Shown one piece after another: positions 15,953-25,575 of a stretch of DNA of 58,599 bases (positions within the stretch are counted from its first letter, which is position 1; each line of letters starts with the position of its first letter). The translations under genes were made by a program, and so were the position numbers. The notes beneath the pieces are model-generated. The model ran no database searches and was not told the DNA's origin. It worked only from the letters and a program-made list of their open reading frames with translations. Origin of the DNA: SZUA-217 sp964194555 (GTDB lineage: Bacteria; Actinomycetota; Acidimicrobiia; Spongiisociales; ZC4RG35); NCBI GenBank assembly GCA_964194555.1, contig CAXMMT010000097.1, forward strand, positions 1 through 58,599. Reading direction: 5' to 3'.

Positions 15953-18778
15953 ATGCCCCATCCCAGCGAGAGGTTCGCAGACCGACACATTGGACCACGC
16001 AGTGCCGACGTCGAGAAGATGCTTGCCACCATCGGGGCAACAACGCTCGATGACCTGATAGGTCAAACGGTTCCCGAGTCCATTCTCGACACACATTTGG
16101 ATCTTCCCGACGCCCTCACGGAACCCGAGGTTGTGGCGAGGCTCGAAGAGCTCGCCGGGCTGAACGAAGTGCTCACCTCCCTCATCGGGCTTGGTTATCA
16201 CGACACGATCATGCCTCCGGTGATTCAGAGGAATGTCCTCGAAAATCCGGCGTGGTACACCTCGTATACCCCCTATCAGCCCGAGATCTCCCAGGGTCGC
16301 CTCGAGGCGCTCCTCAATTTCCAAACGATGGTGTCCGATCTCACCGGTCTGAGCATCGCAAATGCCTCCCTTCTCGATGAACCGACCGCAGCCGCCGAGG
16401 CCATGGCAATGTGCCGTCGTCTTCATCGAGGCGGCGGCAAGATCTTCTACGTCGATCCAGACTGTCACGAGCCCACCAAGGCCGTTGTCGGTACCAGGGC
16501 AGAAGCCGCGGGAATCGAAGTCCGTGACCTGGACGATGAGGCAGATCCGTCCCTCGCTTTTGGTGTACTTCTCCAGTATCCGGGTTCGAGCGGCGCGATT
16601 CGCGATCACCGGGACCTCACAGCTTCTTTTCGAGAGGCCAATGCTCTCGTCGTGGTCGCCGCCGACCTTCTCTCATTGACGATGCTGACGCCGCCGGGGG
16701 AGTGGGGAGCCGATATCGCTGTCGGCTCGGCACAGCGTTTTGGGGTGCCTCTTGGATATGGAGGACCCCACGCGGGGTTCATTTCCACCAGTGAGAATCT
16801 GGTCAGAGGTCTACCAGGGCGTCTGGTAGGTGTCTCCAAGGACCGCTCCGGTCGCCCCGCCTATCGGCTTGCGCTTCAAACGAGGGAACAGCACATCCGT
16901 CGCGAGAAGGCGACTTCCAATGTCTGCACTGCCCAGGTCCTTCTGGCGGTGATCGCCGGTTTCTACGGGTGCTGGCACGGACCCGAAGGTCTCAAGGCGA
17001 TTGCCGGCGAAGTGAATCGCCTCACGACTCTTTTGGCGAAGGGTTTGGCCGAGTCGGACTTTCAACTCACGAGCGAGACGTGGTTTGACACCATCACGGT
17101 TCGGGCACCGGGGAAGGCCAAGGAGATTCTGGCCGGCGCCTTGAAAACCGGCATCAACCTGGGTCCTGTTGACGACGACCATGTACGGGTCTCACTCGAT
17201 GAGAAGACCACCGAGGAGATCGTTCTGAAGGTCCTGGCGGCATTTGGGGCGGAGAAGCCTCGTTCCTCCAGTGTCGGTGGCATCCCGGTCGAAGCGGCGA
17301 GAAAATCCCCGTTCATGACCCATCCCGTGTTCGGTCTCTACCAGTCGGAGCATGAGATGCTTCGCTATCTGCGAAAGCTCGCAGACAGGGACCTGGCGTT
17401 GGACCGCAGCATGATCCCGCTTGGTTCGTGCACCATGAAACTCAACGCGACGACGGAGATGATCCCGATCACATGGTCGGGATTCGCCGACCTTCACCCA
17501 TATGTTCCGCTCGATCAGGCTGCAGGGTATCTGGAGATGATCAGAGAGCTTGAGGGCTATCTCGCCGACATCACCGGTTACCACTCTGTCTCTTTGCAGC
17601 CCAACGCGGGATCTCAGGGAGAACTGGCAGGTCTTCTTGCCATCTCCGCCTATCACCGGTCGAGGGGTGAGGAGAATCGTGATGTCTGCCTGATCCCCGC
17701 ATCGGCCCATGGGACCAATGCCGCGTCGGCGGTAATGGCCGGTATGCGCGTTGTCGTCGTCGCCACCGATGAGGGAGGCAACATCGACCTCGACGATCTC
17801 GACGTCAAGCTCGCTGAGAATGCCGACGAGATGGCGGCGGCGATGGTGACCTATCCGTCCACTCATGGTGTCTTCGAGGAGGGGATCAAGCGGTTGACGG
17901 AGGCAGTTCACTCCCATGGGGGCCAGGTTTATGTCGATGGCGCCAATCTCAACGCGTTGGTGGGTCTGGCTCGCCCGGCCGAGTTTGGCGCCGATATCGG
18001 TCATCTCAATCTTCACAAGACCTTCACCATTCCCCATGGCGGCGGTGGCCCAGGGGTTGGGCCGGTCGGGGCTGCGGCCCATCTGGCGCCCTTTCTTCCG
18101 AACCATCCTCTTCTGGGAGAAGCCGGTCCGGAGTCAGGGATTGGTCCTGTGTCAGGCGCTCCTTTCGGATCGGCCGGAATTCTGGCTATCCCATACGCCT
18201 ACCTCCGTCTCATGGGAGCATCCGGACTGCGACAGGCAACCCGGGTGGCGATCCTGTCGGCTAACTACGTTGCTCGACGACTCGACCCCCATTTTCCGGT
18301 CCTCTACTCGGGGGAGGGCGGCCGGGTTGCCCACGAATGCATCCTCGACCTGCGTCCTCTCACCAAGGAGACGGGGATAACCGCCGAGGACGTGGCAAAA
18401 CGTCTCGCCGATTACGGATTCCATGCTCCCACCCTCTCCTTCCCGGTGGCGGGGACATTGATGGTCGAACCCACGGAATCGGAGAGTCTTTCCGAGCTCG
18501 ACAGATTCTGCGAGGCGATGATCGCAATCCGCGCCGAAGCGGACCGGGTTGGCTCGGGGGAGTGGCCACTGGACGACAATCCACTGGTTCTCGCTCCACA
18601 TACCACAGAGGATGTCGCGGCCACCGACTGGGATCGGGCCTATACGAGAGAGCGCGCAGCCTTCCCACTCGAGAGTCTCAGGATCGACAAGTATTGGTCG
18701 CCGGTAGGCCGGATCGACGGTGTGGGTGGCGATCGAAATCTGATCTGCGCGTGCCCTCCGTTGGACGCCTACAGGTAG
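15953..18778 (+). CDS. gcvP: Glycine dehydrogenase (decarboxylating), full-length P-protein
   Basis: A 941-residue single-chain P-protein of the glycine cleavage system, carrying both halves that are split in some bacteria. It decarboxylates glycine with PLP and transfers the aminomethyl group to the H-protein. The N-terminus FADRHIGPRSADVEKML is standard. The PLP lysine is Lys689 in LNLHKTFTIPHGGGGPG. The other cleavage-system genes (gcvT, gcvH) are not in this window. The start ATG 15953 is preceded by AGGAG at 15942-15946. Upstream glycine riboswitch control is strongly indicated. Confidence 0.96.
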   Translation: MPHPSERFADRHIGPRSADVEKMLATIGATTLDDLIGQTVPESILDTHLDLPDALTEPEVVARLEELAGLNEVLTSLIGLGYHDTIMPPVIQRNVLENPAWYTSYTPYQPEISQGRLEALLNFQTMVSDLTGLSIANASLLDEPTAAAEAMAMCRRLHRGGGKIFYVDPDCHEPTKAVVGTRAEAAGIEVRDLDDEADPSLAFGVLLQYPGSSGAIRDHRDLTASFREANALVVVAADLLSLTMLTPPGEWGADIAVGSAQRFGVPLGYGGPHAGFISTSENLVRGLPGRLVGVSKDRSGRPAYRLALQTREQHIRREKATSNVCTAQVLLAVIAGFYGCWHGPEGLKAIAGEVNRLTTLLAKGLAESDFQLTSETWFDTITVRAPGKAKEILAGALKTGINLGPVDDDHVRVSLDEKTTEEIVLKVLAAFGAEKPRSSSVGGIPVEAARKSPFMTHPVFGLYQSEHEMLRYLRKLADRDLALDRSMIPLGSCTMKLNATTEMIPITWSGFADLHPYVPLDQAAGYLEMIRELEGYLADITGYHSVSLQPNAGSQGELAGLLAISAYHRSRGEENRDVCLIPASAHGTNAASAVMAGMRVVVVATDEGGNIDLDDLDVKLAENADEMAAAMVTYPSTHGVFEEGIKRLTEAVHSHGGQVYVDGANLNALVGLARPAEFGADIGHLNLHKTFTIPHGGGGPGVGPVGAAAHLAPFLPNHPLLGEAGPESGIGPVSGAPFGSAGILAIPYAYLRLMGASGLRQATRVAILSANYVARRLDPHFPVLYSGEGGRVAHECILDLRPLTKETGITAEDVAKRLADYGFHAPTLSFPVAGTLMVEPTESESLSELDRFCEAMIAIRAEADRVGSGEWPLDDNPLVLAPHTTEDVAATDWDRAYTRERAAFPLESLRIDKYWSPVGRIDGVGGDRNLICACPPLDAYR

Positions 18779-18785
18779 ACCGGCC

Positions 18786-18814
18786 TTGACATTCTGGCAA
18801 GCAGTGGGATTGTT
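18786..18814 (+). promoter_or_regulatory. Candidate promoter of the coiled-coil protein gene
   Basis: TTGACA at 18786-18791 and ATTGTT at 18809-18814 are 17 bp apart. The -35 is perfect and the -10 is weak. Confidence 0.4.
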
Positions 18815-18858
18815 ACCTGTCACGATCCAGTTGGCTGCGATTGATGGGTAGGTAATGC

Positions 18859-20499
18859 GTGAAATTCACCGGTAAAATCCGGGTACCAGAGATCGACCAC
18901 CCGGGAGTTCCGGCCACCTTCTTGATCGAAGACGTCCATGCTGAGGTGGTAGTCGAGGGCGAATCTCTCGGTCGGTGGTCTCTTTATGACGTTCACGCGC
19001 GACGTCTCGTTTCCAGTGCTTTCCAGGTGGAGTTGGCGGAGGAAGAGATAACTTTCCTCGCCGATGATCCGATCGACTTCGCCTATAGCGGTGTCGAGCA
19101 CATGGCCGAGGTTTGGGCCCGGTTCAAGTCGATGAGCGTCGCCCGTCGACCCATCGCCGTCCGTCGATCACGTAGAGGCACCACAGCATCGAAGATCTCG
19201 GAGCTTCGTGATGCGATGGTTGAAAACCTTCAGGCAGACCGCAGTGGATTCCTGACAGAGACGGAGCCTGTCCATCAGGACGACATCACGGCGGAGTCGG
19301 TGGCACAGGAAATCGAATCGCTGTCCGACAGTGCGGGAAGCGTCGAGTCGATTGAGTCGGCAACCGAGACCCGCATCCCCGTCATTGGTGAAACCACTGG
19401 TGATGAGGGAGACCGTCTCGAAGCGCAACGGGCCGAGGTAGAACGCACCGATCAACAGCGCATTGAATCGGCCCGTCTCGAAGCTGAGAAACGGGCGATC
19501 GAAGAAGAGCGGGCGAGACTCGATGCAGAGAAGAAGGGTTTGGAGGCGGAGCGTTTCAAGGCGGAGCAGATGGAAGCTGACCGCGTCGAGGCCTTCCGTC
19601 TCGAGATGCAGCGTCTCGAAGCGGAGCGTGATGACCAGAAACGTCTTGAAGCAGAGAGATCAGAAGCGGCCCTTGTCGAGATGCAGAGACTTCAAGCCGA
19701 GCGCGCCGAGATGGAGGGTCTCGATGCGGAGCGGATTGAGCGAGAGCGACTCGAGAGTGAGCGACTCAAGGTCGCCAAGGCAGAAGCAGATCAGTTGAAG
19801 AAGCAGCGAGCCGACATGGAGCGTCTCGAAGCCAAACGTGCCAAGTCCGCTCGCAAAGAACTGGCGGGTATCGAGAAGAAGCGCAAGGAGATCGAGCGAG
19901 CCGATGCCAAGCGCACCGAACAAGAGAGGCACGACGCCGAGCGTCGGGAGGCCATCCAGGCCGAGATGCAACGACTTGAGGCGCAGCGCGCCGAGGATCT
20001 GCGTCTGGAGGCCGATCGGGCCGAGATCGAGCGTTTGGAAGCCGAGAAACTAGAGCAGGAAGGTGCTGCTGCCGAGAAGGCCGCAGCTGAACGGGCCGAG
20101 GTGGAGAGGGTCGAGCGGGAGCGTCTCGAAGCAGAAAAGGCGCAGGATGAGGACGCTGTCGAGGAGACGCAGCCCGAGCTGGCCAAGGAGATTCTCTCGA
20201 CATCAGGCGACAGCGATGATTCTGAGGCTTCCAAGCAGTTGGTTGTCGATCTGGGCGAGTTCGAGGAACCTGCCGCAGAGCCGAGGCCCGATTCCGACTC
20301 CGACACGGATTCTCAGCATGAGCCTGCTCTCGCCGGCGCGCCCCGTGAGAAGTCGGGAATCATGGGTGCCGTCAAGAGTGCTTTCAGCCGCAGTGGACGC
20401 AATCACGTTCATGACCTCGTGGAGGCGCCAGGTGGAATTGGCATCGGTCGCTCCATATGCGAGGAGTGTGGCTACGTCTCGATCTCCTCGTCCGACTGA
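18859..20499 (+). CDS. Uncharacterised Glu/Arg-rich coiled-coil protein with conserved C-terminal CxxC tail
   Basis: A 546-residue soluble protein that I do not recognise as a named family. Residues 1-100 look like a small beta-rich domain (WSLYDVHARRLVSSAFQVEL, FLADDPIDFAYSGVEHMAEVW). Residues 100-185 are acidic and disordered. Residues 185-430 form a long, highly charged coiled coil built from repeats of the type LEAERAE or MQRLEAER. Residues 430-510 are acidic and low-complexity. The last 32 residues are compact: HVHD (516-519), EAPGGIGIGRS, then CEECGYVSIS (534-543), which could bind a metal through His and Cys pairs. GTG 18859 is chosen as the start. The role is unknown; a scaffold or cytoskeletal function is only a guess from architecture. 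Confidence 0.75.
   Translation: MKFTGKIRVPEIDHPGVPATFLIEDVHAEVVVEGESLGRWSLYDVHARRLVSSAFQVELAEEEITFLADDPIDFAYSGVEHMAEVWARFKSMSVARRPIAVRRSRRGTTASKISELRDAMVENLQADRSGFLTETEPVHQDDITAESVAQEIESLSDSAGSVESIESATETRIPVIGETTGDEGDRLEAQRAEVERTDQQRIESARLEAEKRAIEEERARLDAEKKGLEAERFKAEQMEADRVEAFRLEMQRLEAERDDQKRLEAERSEAALVEMQRLQAERAEMEGLDAERIERERLESERLKVAKAEADQLKKQRADMERLEAKRAKSARKELAGIEKKRKEIERADAKRTEQERHDAERREAIQAEMQRLEAQRAEDLRLEADRAEIERLEAEKLEQEGAAAEKAAAERAEVERVERERLEAEKAQDEDAVEETQPELAKEILSTSGDSDDSEASKQLVVDLGEFEEPAAEPRPDSDSDTDSQHEPALAGAPREKSGIMGAVKSAFSRSGRNHVHDLVEAPGGIGIGRSICEECGYVSISSSD
19412..20150 (+). repeat. Internal repeat array encoding the (L/M)EAERAE-type coiled coil
   Basis: Imperfect 21- and 42-base periodic units within the coding sequence repeat gag-cgt-ctc-gaa-gc type codons. 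Codon variation between copies indicates old divergence instead of recent slippage. Confidence 0.6.
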
Positions 20500-20523
20500 A
20501 GCACGTGTCCCCGGCGTCGCCGG

Positions 20524-20529
20524 TACGCT
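20524..20529 (+). promoter_or_regulatory. TACGCT box before manC
   Basis: TACGCT ends 6 nt before GTG 20536, supporting a leaderless start there over TTG 20533. Confidence 0.4.
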
Positions 20530-20535
20530 CAGTTG

Positions 20536-21570
20536 GTGGCATTGATCCGACCAGTCATTCTTTCCGGCGGGGCCGGAACCCGTCTGTGGCCGCTTTCCAC
20601 ACCGGATCTCCCCAAACAATTTGCCCCATTGGTTGGCGAAGACTCGTTGTTCGTCCAAGCTCTGCAGCGTCTTGCCGAACAACAGGGAGTGTCCCCGCCG
20701 ATCGTTGTGACCGGATCGGCTCACATCCACCTCGTTGCGGCAGCCGCTGCCGACGCCGGCGTCGGCATTCACGTGCTTCTCGTGGAGCCGGAGGGCAGGA
20801 ACACCGCTCCGGCGGCACTGGCGGCCGCGCTGTCGTCAGATCCGGCCGATGTACTGGCAATTCTCCCCTCCGATCATCTCATTCGAGATAGAGAGGACTT
20901 TGCCGAGGCCGTGATCCGGTCAGTGGAACATGCGGTGGACGGTTCTCTCGTGACTTTCGGGATAGTGCCAACACGAGTCGAGACCGGTTACGGCCACATC
21001 GAGATGGGAGAACCGTTGTCCGGTGTCTACAGGGTGCGTCGCTTCAAGGAGAAGCCCGACCGGGATGAGGCCGAACGGCTGACCTCGGACGGAAGCCACG
21101 TCTGGAACTCGGGGATGTTCGTTGTCTCGGCCGGTGGCCTCCTCACGGAGGCCCGGCAGCATTGTCCCGAGATTCTCGACGGTGTTGCGGCGTCAATGCG
21201 GGCACCGGTCGATGGGAGAGTGGAGTTGGGCGCCGAGTTTCTGAGTGTCGAGAATATCTCCCTGGATCACGCAATCTTGGAGAAGACAGAGGAGGCCGTA
21301 GTCATGCCGATCGATGTGGGCTGGGATGACGTGGGATCTTTCGAGGCACTCTGGTCGATCTCGGAGAAGGATGATCAGGGAAACGTCACATCAGGGGACA
21401 CCGTCCTCATCGATGTCGAGGGCTCTCTCGTGAAGGCCACGTCCCGAACGGTGGCAGTCGCCGGTATCAGCGACGTTGTCGTCGTCGAGACACCAGATGC
21501 GGTTCTCGTCGTGGCGCGCAACCAGTCACAAATGGTCAGGGACCTCGCCGAGCGTGTTGAGCCTGATTGA
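20536..21570 (+). CDS. manC: Mannose-1-phosphate guanylyltransferase
   Basis: About 344 residues. Makes GDP-mannose from mannose 1-phosphate and GTP for mannosylated glycans or lipids. The nucleotidyltransferase signature LSGGAGTRLWPLS, then PKQF, lies at the N-terminus, with EPEGRNTAPA, ILPSDHLI, RFKEKPD and WNSGMFV further on, all standard for ManC/RfbM. The C-terminal isomerase domain of bifunctional enzymes is absent, so this is the monofunctional form. GTG 20536 or TTG 20533 is the start. Confidence 0.92.
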   Translation: MALIRPVILSGGAGTRLWPLSTPDLPKQFAPLVGEDSLFVQALQRLAEQQGVSPPIVVTGSAHIHLVAAAAADAGVGIHVLLVEPEGRNTAPAALAAALSSDPADVLAILPSDHLIRDREDFAEAVIRSVEHAVDGSLVTFGIVPTRVETGYGHIEMGEPLSGVYRVRRFKEKPDRDEAERLTSDGSHVWNSGMFVVSAGGLLTEARQHCPEILDGVAASMRAPVDGRVELGAEFLSVENISLDHAILEKTEEAVVMPIDVGWDDVGSFEALWSISEKDDQGNVTSGDTVLIDVEGSLVKATSRTVAVAGISDVVVVETPDAVLVVARNQSQMVRDLAERVEPD

Positions 21571-21586
21571 GGCCGGGAAGCCCTCG

Positions 21587-21592
21587 TAACAT
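21587..21592 (+). promoter_or_regulatory. TAACAT box before cytochrome c/men genes
   Basis: TAACAT ends 7 nt before GTG 21600, which fixes the start of the cytochrome gene inside a longer open frame. Confidence 0.45.
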
Positions 21593-21599
21593 CGAAGTT

Positions 21600-21902
21600 G
21601 TGCGACGTTTCATTGTCGTGATGTTCCTTGTCATATCGGCATGTTCGGTCGGTCGCCCCGCAGATGACGCCGACGGCGATGAGATCTATCGACAACTGTG
21701 TGTCAGTTGTCATGCCGCTGACCTCGAGGGCGGTATCGGGCCTCCGCTCGGTCCTGGCTCAAACGCGGCGAGTCAGCCAGACGAGTTCCTCGAATTCGCC
21801 ATCATGATCGGGCGGGGCAGCATGCCGTCTTTCTCCTCCTCATTGGACGAACACCAACTCGATCGTCTGGTCGGCTACCTCCGAGATGAGCAGAAAGGAT
21901 GA
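21600..21902 (+). CDS. Small cytochrome c lipoprotein
   Basis: A 100-residue protein with a lipoprotein signal (MRRFIVVMFLVISAC), one heme-binding motif CVSCH, and a distal Met within GRGSMPSF as likely sixth ligand. The fold is a class I mono-heme cytochrome c anchored on the outer face of the membrane, a probable electron carrier. The frame is open 33 bp further upstream, but the signal peptide and -10 box spacing indicate GTG 21600. Its stop overlaps the menC start by 4 bp (ATGA), linking it to menaquinone synthesis and respiration. Confidence 0.87.
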   Translation: MRRFIVVMFLVISACSVGRPADDADGDEIYRQLCVSCHAADLEGGIGPPLGPGSNAASQPDEFLEFAIMIGRGSMPSFSSSLDEHQLDRLVGYLRDEQKG

Positions 21903-22858
21903 CCTCGGTACTCGAACCACTGGAGCTCTATCCGATCCGTATCCCCATGCGTCATCCCTTTCGTCGTATCGATCACCGGGAGGCTGTGCTCATGAAAGGC
22001 CCATCGGGCTGGGGCGAATTCTCGCCGTTTCCCGACTATCCGCCCGCCGTCACCACGAGATGGCTGAAGGCGGCGCTGGAACTCGCAAGTGGGGGCATCC
22101 CCGACGCCGGGCGCTCGGCGATACCGGTGAATGTGACGGTTCCCGCAGTCGACCCGGATACCGCGGCATCGCTGGTCATGGAGTCGGGCGCCAGCACCGC
22201 GAAGGTGAAGATCGGCAACCCGGGTGATACCGAGATCGACGACGAGGAGAGGGTTTCCGCTGTGCGAGATGCACTGGGCGCCTCCGGCCACATCCGCATC
22301 GACGTGAATGCCTCCTGGGATCTCGATACCGCCAGCAGGCGGCTGGAGTCGCTTTCGCGATTCAACCTCCAGTACGCCGAACAGCCGGTTGCCACCATCG
22401 AGGACATGTCCAAACTGCGCCAACGCACCGATGTTCCCATCGCGGCCGACGAGGTCGTCCGACAGAGCCGTCATCCTCTGCGGGTTCTCGAGGAAGGCGC
22501 AGCCGACGTGCTGATTCTGAAGTGCCAGCCCATGGGCGGGGTGATACGGGTGCTCGACCTCGCCGAGCGATCCACTGTCCCTGTCGTTATTTCGTCGGCG
22601 CTCGAGACCTCGGTAGGCATGTACGCCGGATTACTTGCAGCGTCGTTGCTCGATGAGCTGCCCTACGCCTGTGGTCTGGGGACGGTTGCCCTGATCGAAG
22701 GCGACCCGACCCCGAGCCCGCTCATCCCCAGAAACGGCATGCTCGAAGTGCGACGCCCCGAGCCGGATCCGGATCTTCTCGAGCGGTGGCGACCGAAACG
22801 CTCACGATCGGCCGAGTTGCTCCGCAATTTGCGAGCGGCTGCCGAGGTGCTCACTTGA
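21899..22858 (+). CDS. menC: o-Succinylbenzoate synthase
   Basis: A 319-residue enolase-superfamily enzyme that dehydrates SHCHC to o-succinylbenzoate in menaquinone synthesis. Superfamily catalytic elements are visible: AKVKIG (Lys pair), metal ligands in DVNASW, AEQPV and AADEV, and the second base Lys in LILKCQP. It could be read as a generic muconate-cycloisomerase-like enzyme, but its direct coupling to menD settles the role. The last four bases overlap the TTG start of menD. Confidence 0.9.
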   Translation: MTSVLEPLELYPIRIPMRHPFRRIDHREAVLMKGPSGWGEFSPFPDYPPAVTTRWLKAALELASGGIPDAGRSAIPVNVTVPAVDPDTAASLVMESGASTAKVKIGNPGDTEIDDEERVSAVRDALGASGHIRIDVNASWDLDTASRRLESLSRFNLQYAEQPVATIEDMSKLRQRTDVPIAADEVVRQSRHPLRVLEEGAADVLILKCQPMGGVIRVLDLAERSTVPVVISSALETSVGMYAGLLAASLLDELPYACGLGTVALIEGDPTPSPLIPRNGMLEVRRPEPDPDLLERWRPKRSRSAELLRNLRAAAEVLT

Positions 22859-24552
22859 GTCAACCCAACCCGAGCACGGCAATGGCGCGGGCCATGGTGG
22901 ATGAGCTGTGGAGAAATGGGATCGGTCTTGTGGTGATCTCGCCGGGTTCTCGCTCGGCGGCTATGGCGATCGCCGCTGCGGAGCACCCCGACATCGAGAC
23001 CAGGGTCGTGCTGGATGAGCGATCGGCTGGCTTTCACGCGTTGGGGCGAGCCAAGGCGACCGGGTTTCCGGCCGCGGTGGTGTCCACGTCAGGGACGGCT
23101 CCCGCAAACTACCTACCTGCAGTCGTTGAGGCGGACATGTCGCTGACCCCTCTCGTCGTGCTGTCGGCGGATCGGCCCGCGGAGCTTCGTGGTGTCGGGG
23201 CAAACCAGACGATCGACCAGATACGACTCTATGGCGACAGAGTGCGGTTCTTCGGCGACGTGGAGGCTCCCCGGTCGGATGTGAATCTCAACGAATCTTG
23301 GCGCTCGATCGTCTCCGAGGCTGTCGCTACCGCACGCGGACAAGGAGACCGACCGGGCCCGGTGCATCTCAACCTGGCATTCCGTGAGCCGACGGTTCCG
23401 GTCACCGATGACGGGCGGACGCAAGATCTCGGATATCCGTTCTCCATCGAGGGTCGACGGGACGCTGCGCCATGGATCAATCCGGTCATCCCGGTGCCAC
23501 CGTCGGCGGATCTGCGTCTGGTCGGCTCGTCACGTGGGCTGGTCATCGCCGGTGATGGTGACTACGACCGAGGCGGTTTGATGGAGGCGGCCGAGGCTCT
23601 CGGGTGGCCGGTTCTGGCGACGGCTTTGTCCGGCATGCGTGGCGAGTCCGTGGTGAGCACCTATCACCATTTGCTCATTGGTGGCGTTCCTCAGCATCTG
23701 ACTCCCGAGACGGTCTACGTGGTTGGCGCAGTTGGCCCGAGTCAGCGTCTCGAGGACCTGATCGAGTCTGCGGTCGGCCAGCGAATCCGGGTAGACGCTC
23801 GGGGGAGGAGAATCGATCCACGTCGGAACGCCACCTGTGTTCTCCACGCCGAGCCTGTGACGACCCTCATCCGGGCAGCCACCACCAAGACGAATTCCCG
23901 CTGGGTCGAAGCGTGGGTGGAGGCGGACCGACAGCTCCGTGAGACCATCGACCAGAGTCTCGACGAGGTCACCGTTCCATCCGGCGCTTCGATCGCTCGG
24001 TCTCTCAATGGCGTCTCATGGGAGAGGCTGGTGGTTGCTTCGTCCCTCCCGATTCGTGAGGTCGACAGCCACCTCACCCGCCGGGGCACCGTGATAGCCA
24101 ATAGGGGCGCCTCGGGAATCGATGGATTTGTGTCCACGGCCCTCGGAGTCGCTTCGACGACATCACGCACCTTGGCGATATCGGGCGATCTTTCGCTGCT
24201 CCACGACTCGAATGGCTTTCTCTGCGATGCGATCGACGATCTCGTGATGATCGTGCTCGACAACGATGGAGGCGGGCTGTTCGATGATCTCCCACCGGCG
24301 GCCCATGCGCCGTCATACGAGAGGCTCTTTGTGACTCCACACGGCCGGGACATCGAGCAACTGGCGCAATTCCACAACCTCGGGTTCATGACAGTCCAAA
24401 CTCCCGAGGAGGCACGCTCCGCGTCTATGGAGGGACTCGGCAGAGGTGGCCGGCATCTGATCCGCGTGCCAATCGACCGCAGTGCCGACCTGGAAACCCG
24501 TCAGATGCTCGACGAGGTGAGTCGGGGGGTTGTGTCTCTATTGCAGCCCTAG
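22855..24552 (+). CDS. menD: SEPHCHC synthase (2-succinyl-5-enolpyruvyl-6-hydroxy-3-cyclohexene-1-carboxylate synthase)
   Basis: A 565-residue ThDP-dependent enzyme that joins isochorismate and 2-oxoglutarate in menaquinone synthesis. MenD signatures are present: VISPGSRSAAMA, VVLDERSAGFHALG, STSGTAPANYLPAVVEA and VLSADRPAELRGVGANQT in the N-terminal half, and the ThDP-binding GDLSLLHDSNGF with LDNDGGGLF at the C-terminal end. The start is TTG 22855 overlapping the menC stop (TTGA); 69 bp of additional open frame upstream lies within menC and is not used. It converges with menF, with a 15-bp overlap. Confidence 0.93.
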   Translation: MSQPNPSTAMARAMVDELWRNGIGLVVISPGSRSAAMAIAAAEHPDIETRVVLDERSAGFHALGRAKATGFPAAVVSTSGTAPANYLPAVVEADMSLTPLVVLSADRPAELRGVGANQTIDQIRLYGDRVRFFGDVEAPRSDVNLNESWRSIVSEAVATARGQGDRPGPVHLNLAFREPTVPVTDDGRTQDLGYPFSIEGRRDAAPWINPVIPVPPSADLRLVGSSRGLVIAGDGDYDRGGLMEAAEALGWPVLATALSGMRGESVVSTYHHLLIGGVPQHLTPETVYVVGAVGPSQRLEDLIESAVGQRIRVDARGRRIDPRRNATCVLHAEPVTTLIRAATTKTNSRWVEAWVEADRQLRETIDQSLDEVTVPSGASIARSLNGVSWERLVVASSLPIREVDSHLTRRGTVIANRGASGIDGFVSTALGVASTTSRTLAISGDLSLLHDSNGFLCDAIDDLVMIVLDNDGGGLFDDLPPAAHAPSYERLFVTPHGRDIEQLAQFHNLGFMTVQTPEEARSASMEGLGRGGRHLIRVPIDRSADLETRQMLDEVSRGVVSLLQP

Positions 24553-25575
24553 CGCCTTGAGCATCGGGCGAAGTTTCAGCTCGGTCTCGGCAAACTCGAA
24601 GTCGATGTTCGAGCCGGCCACGATCCCGCCTCCGGCATACAGAGTGACCGTCCTATCGGAGAACAGACCGCAACGAAGAGCGATGGCGAACTCACCATCT
24701 CCGTCGGCGTTGAACCAGCCGACAGGCCCTCCGTACCTGCCACGAGATCTTGGCTCGACATCCCTGATCATCCTCGTTGAGGCGTCCGGTGGCTTTCCCG
24801 AAACGGCCGCCGTTGGATGAAGGGACCCCAGCACGTCCATGACGGTCGTGCCGGTGGCCGCCGGTCCCACGAACCTGGTGGCCAGATGGTTGATTTCGCC
24901 GAACCGGAGCACCGTTCGCTGCTGCACGTCGAGCGAAGTCGTGTGAGCCTTGATCCCTTCCTCGACAGACGATGATGAAAGGGCGTGTTCTCGATTCATC
25001 TTGTCCGAGACGAGGTTTTCTGCCTCCGACGCGGTGCCGGCGAGGGCCAGTGACGAGATCCGGCCATCCTGGAGTGAGACCAGAAGCTCGGGACTGGCTC
25101 CCACCAGACCCTTGACTTGAAAGGTGTAACAATCCGATTCGGTCGCCCGGAGACGATCAACGACAACCTCGATGGGGACCTCCGAATCGAACTCGATATC
25201 GACCTGACGGGCGATCACCACCTTTTGGATCGCCCCGGTTTCGATCGATTCCAGTGCTGCCGACATTGCTGATTGCCAGGCGACAGCCCCGTCGGATACG
25301 ATTCGGCCATCGGGCAGGGTACAATCGGGTGGGGCAATCTCCTCCACATCCATATCAACGACATCCCCCGTCATCTCGATGACCGAGCCCTTCTCCTCGA
25401 GGTCGAAAGTGAACGATGCCATGGCGAACTGTTTCCCACTCTTCCGAAGAGCTGTCAGGGCTCGCTGGTAGCGAAGAGGCCCGGTTCCCGGATCGAAGCT
25501 CTGAGATGGGCCCCGACCGATTAGGGCACGGCCGTGGCGAATCCACGCCAGATTGGGTTGGGCGGCCTCGGTCAC
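24538..25575 (-). CDS. menF: Isochorismate synthase
   Basis: A 345-residue chorismate-utilising enzyme that converts chorismate to isochorismate, the first step of menaquinone synthesis. The C-terminal chorismate-binding domain shows KVVIARQ, GASPELLVSL, ALAGTA, HPTAAVSGKP and the end motif YGGPVGWFNADGDGEFAIALR. Anthranilate or salicylate synthase activity is possible by homology, but adjacency to menC and menD favours MenF. The start overlaps the murI stop by 4 bp. Confidence 0.9.
   Translation of the reverse strand: MTEAAQPNLAWIRHGRALIGRGPSQSFDPGTGPLRYQRALTALRKSGKQFAMASFTFDLEEKGSVIEMTGDVVDMDVEEIAPPDCTLPDGRIVSDGAVAWQSAMSAALESIETGAIQKVVIARQVDIEFDSEVPIEVVVDRLRATESDCYTFQVKGLVGASPELLVSLQDGRISSLALAGTASEAENLVSDKMNREHALSSSSVEEGIKAHTTSLDVQQRTVLRFGEINHLATRFVGPAATGTTVMDVLGSLHPTAAVSGKPPDASTRMIRDVEPRSRGRYGGPVGWFNADGDGEFAIALRCGLFSDRTVTLYAGGGIVAGSNIDFEFAETELKLRPMLKALGLQ

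Noticed and set aside
19412..20150. CRISPR or DNA-level tandem repeat array
   Set aside because: The periodicity follows codons of a coiled coil in one open frame, with no uniform repeats or spacers.
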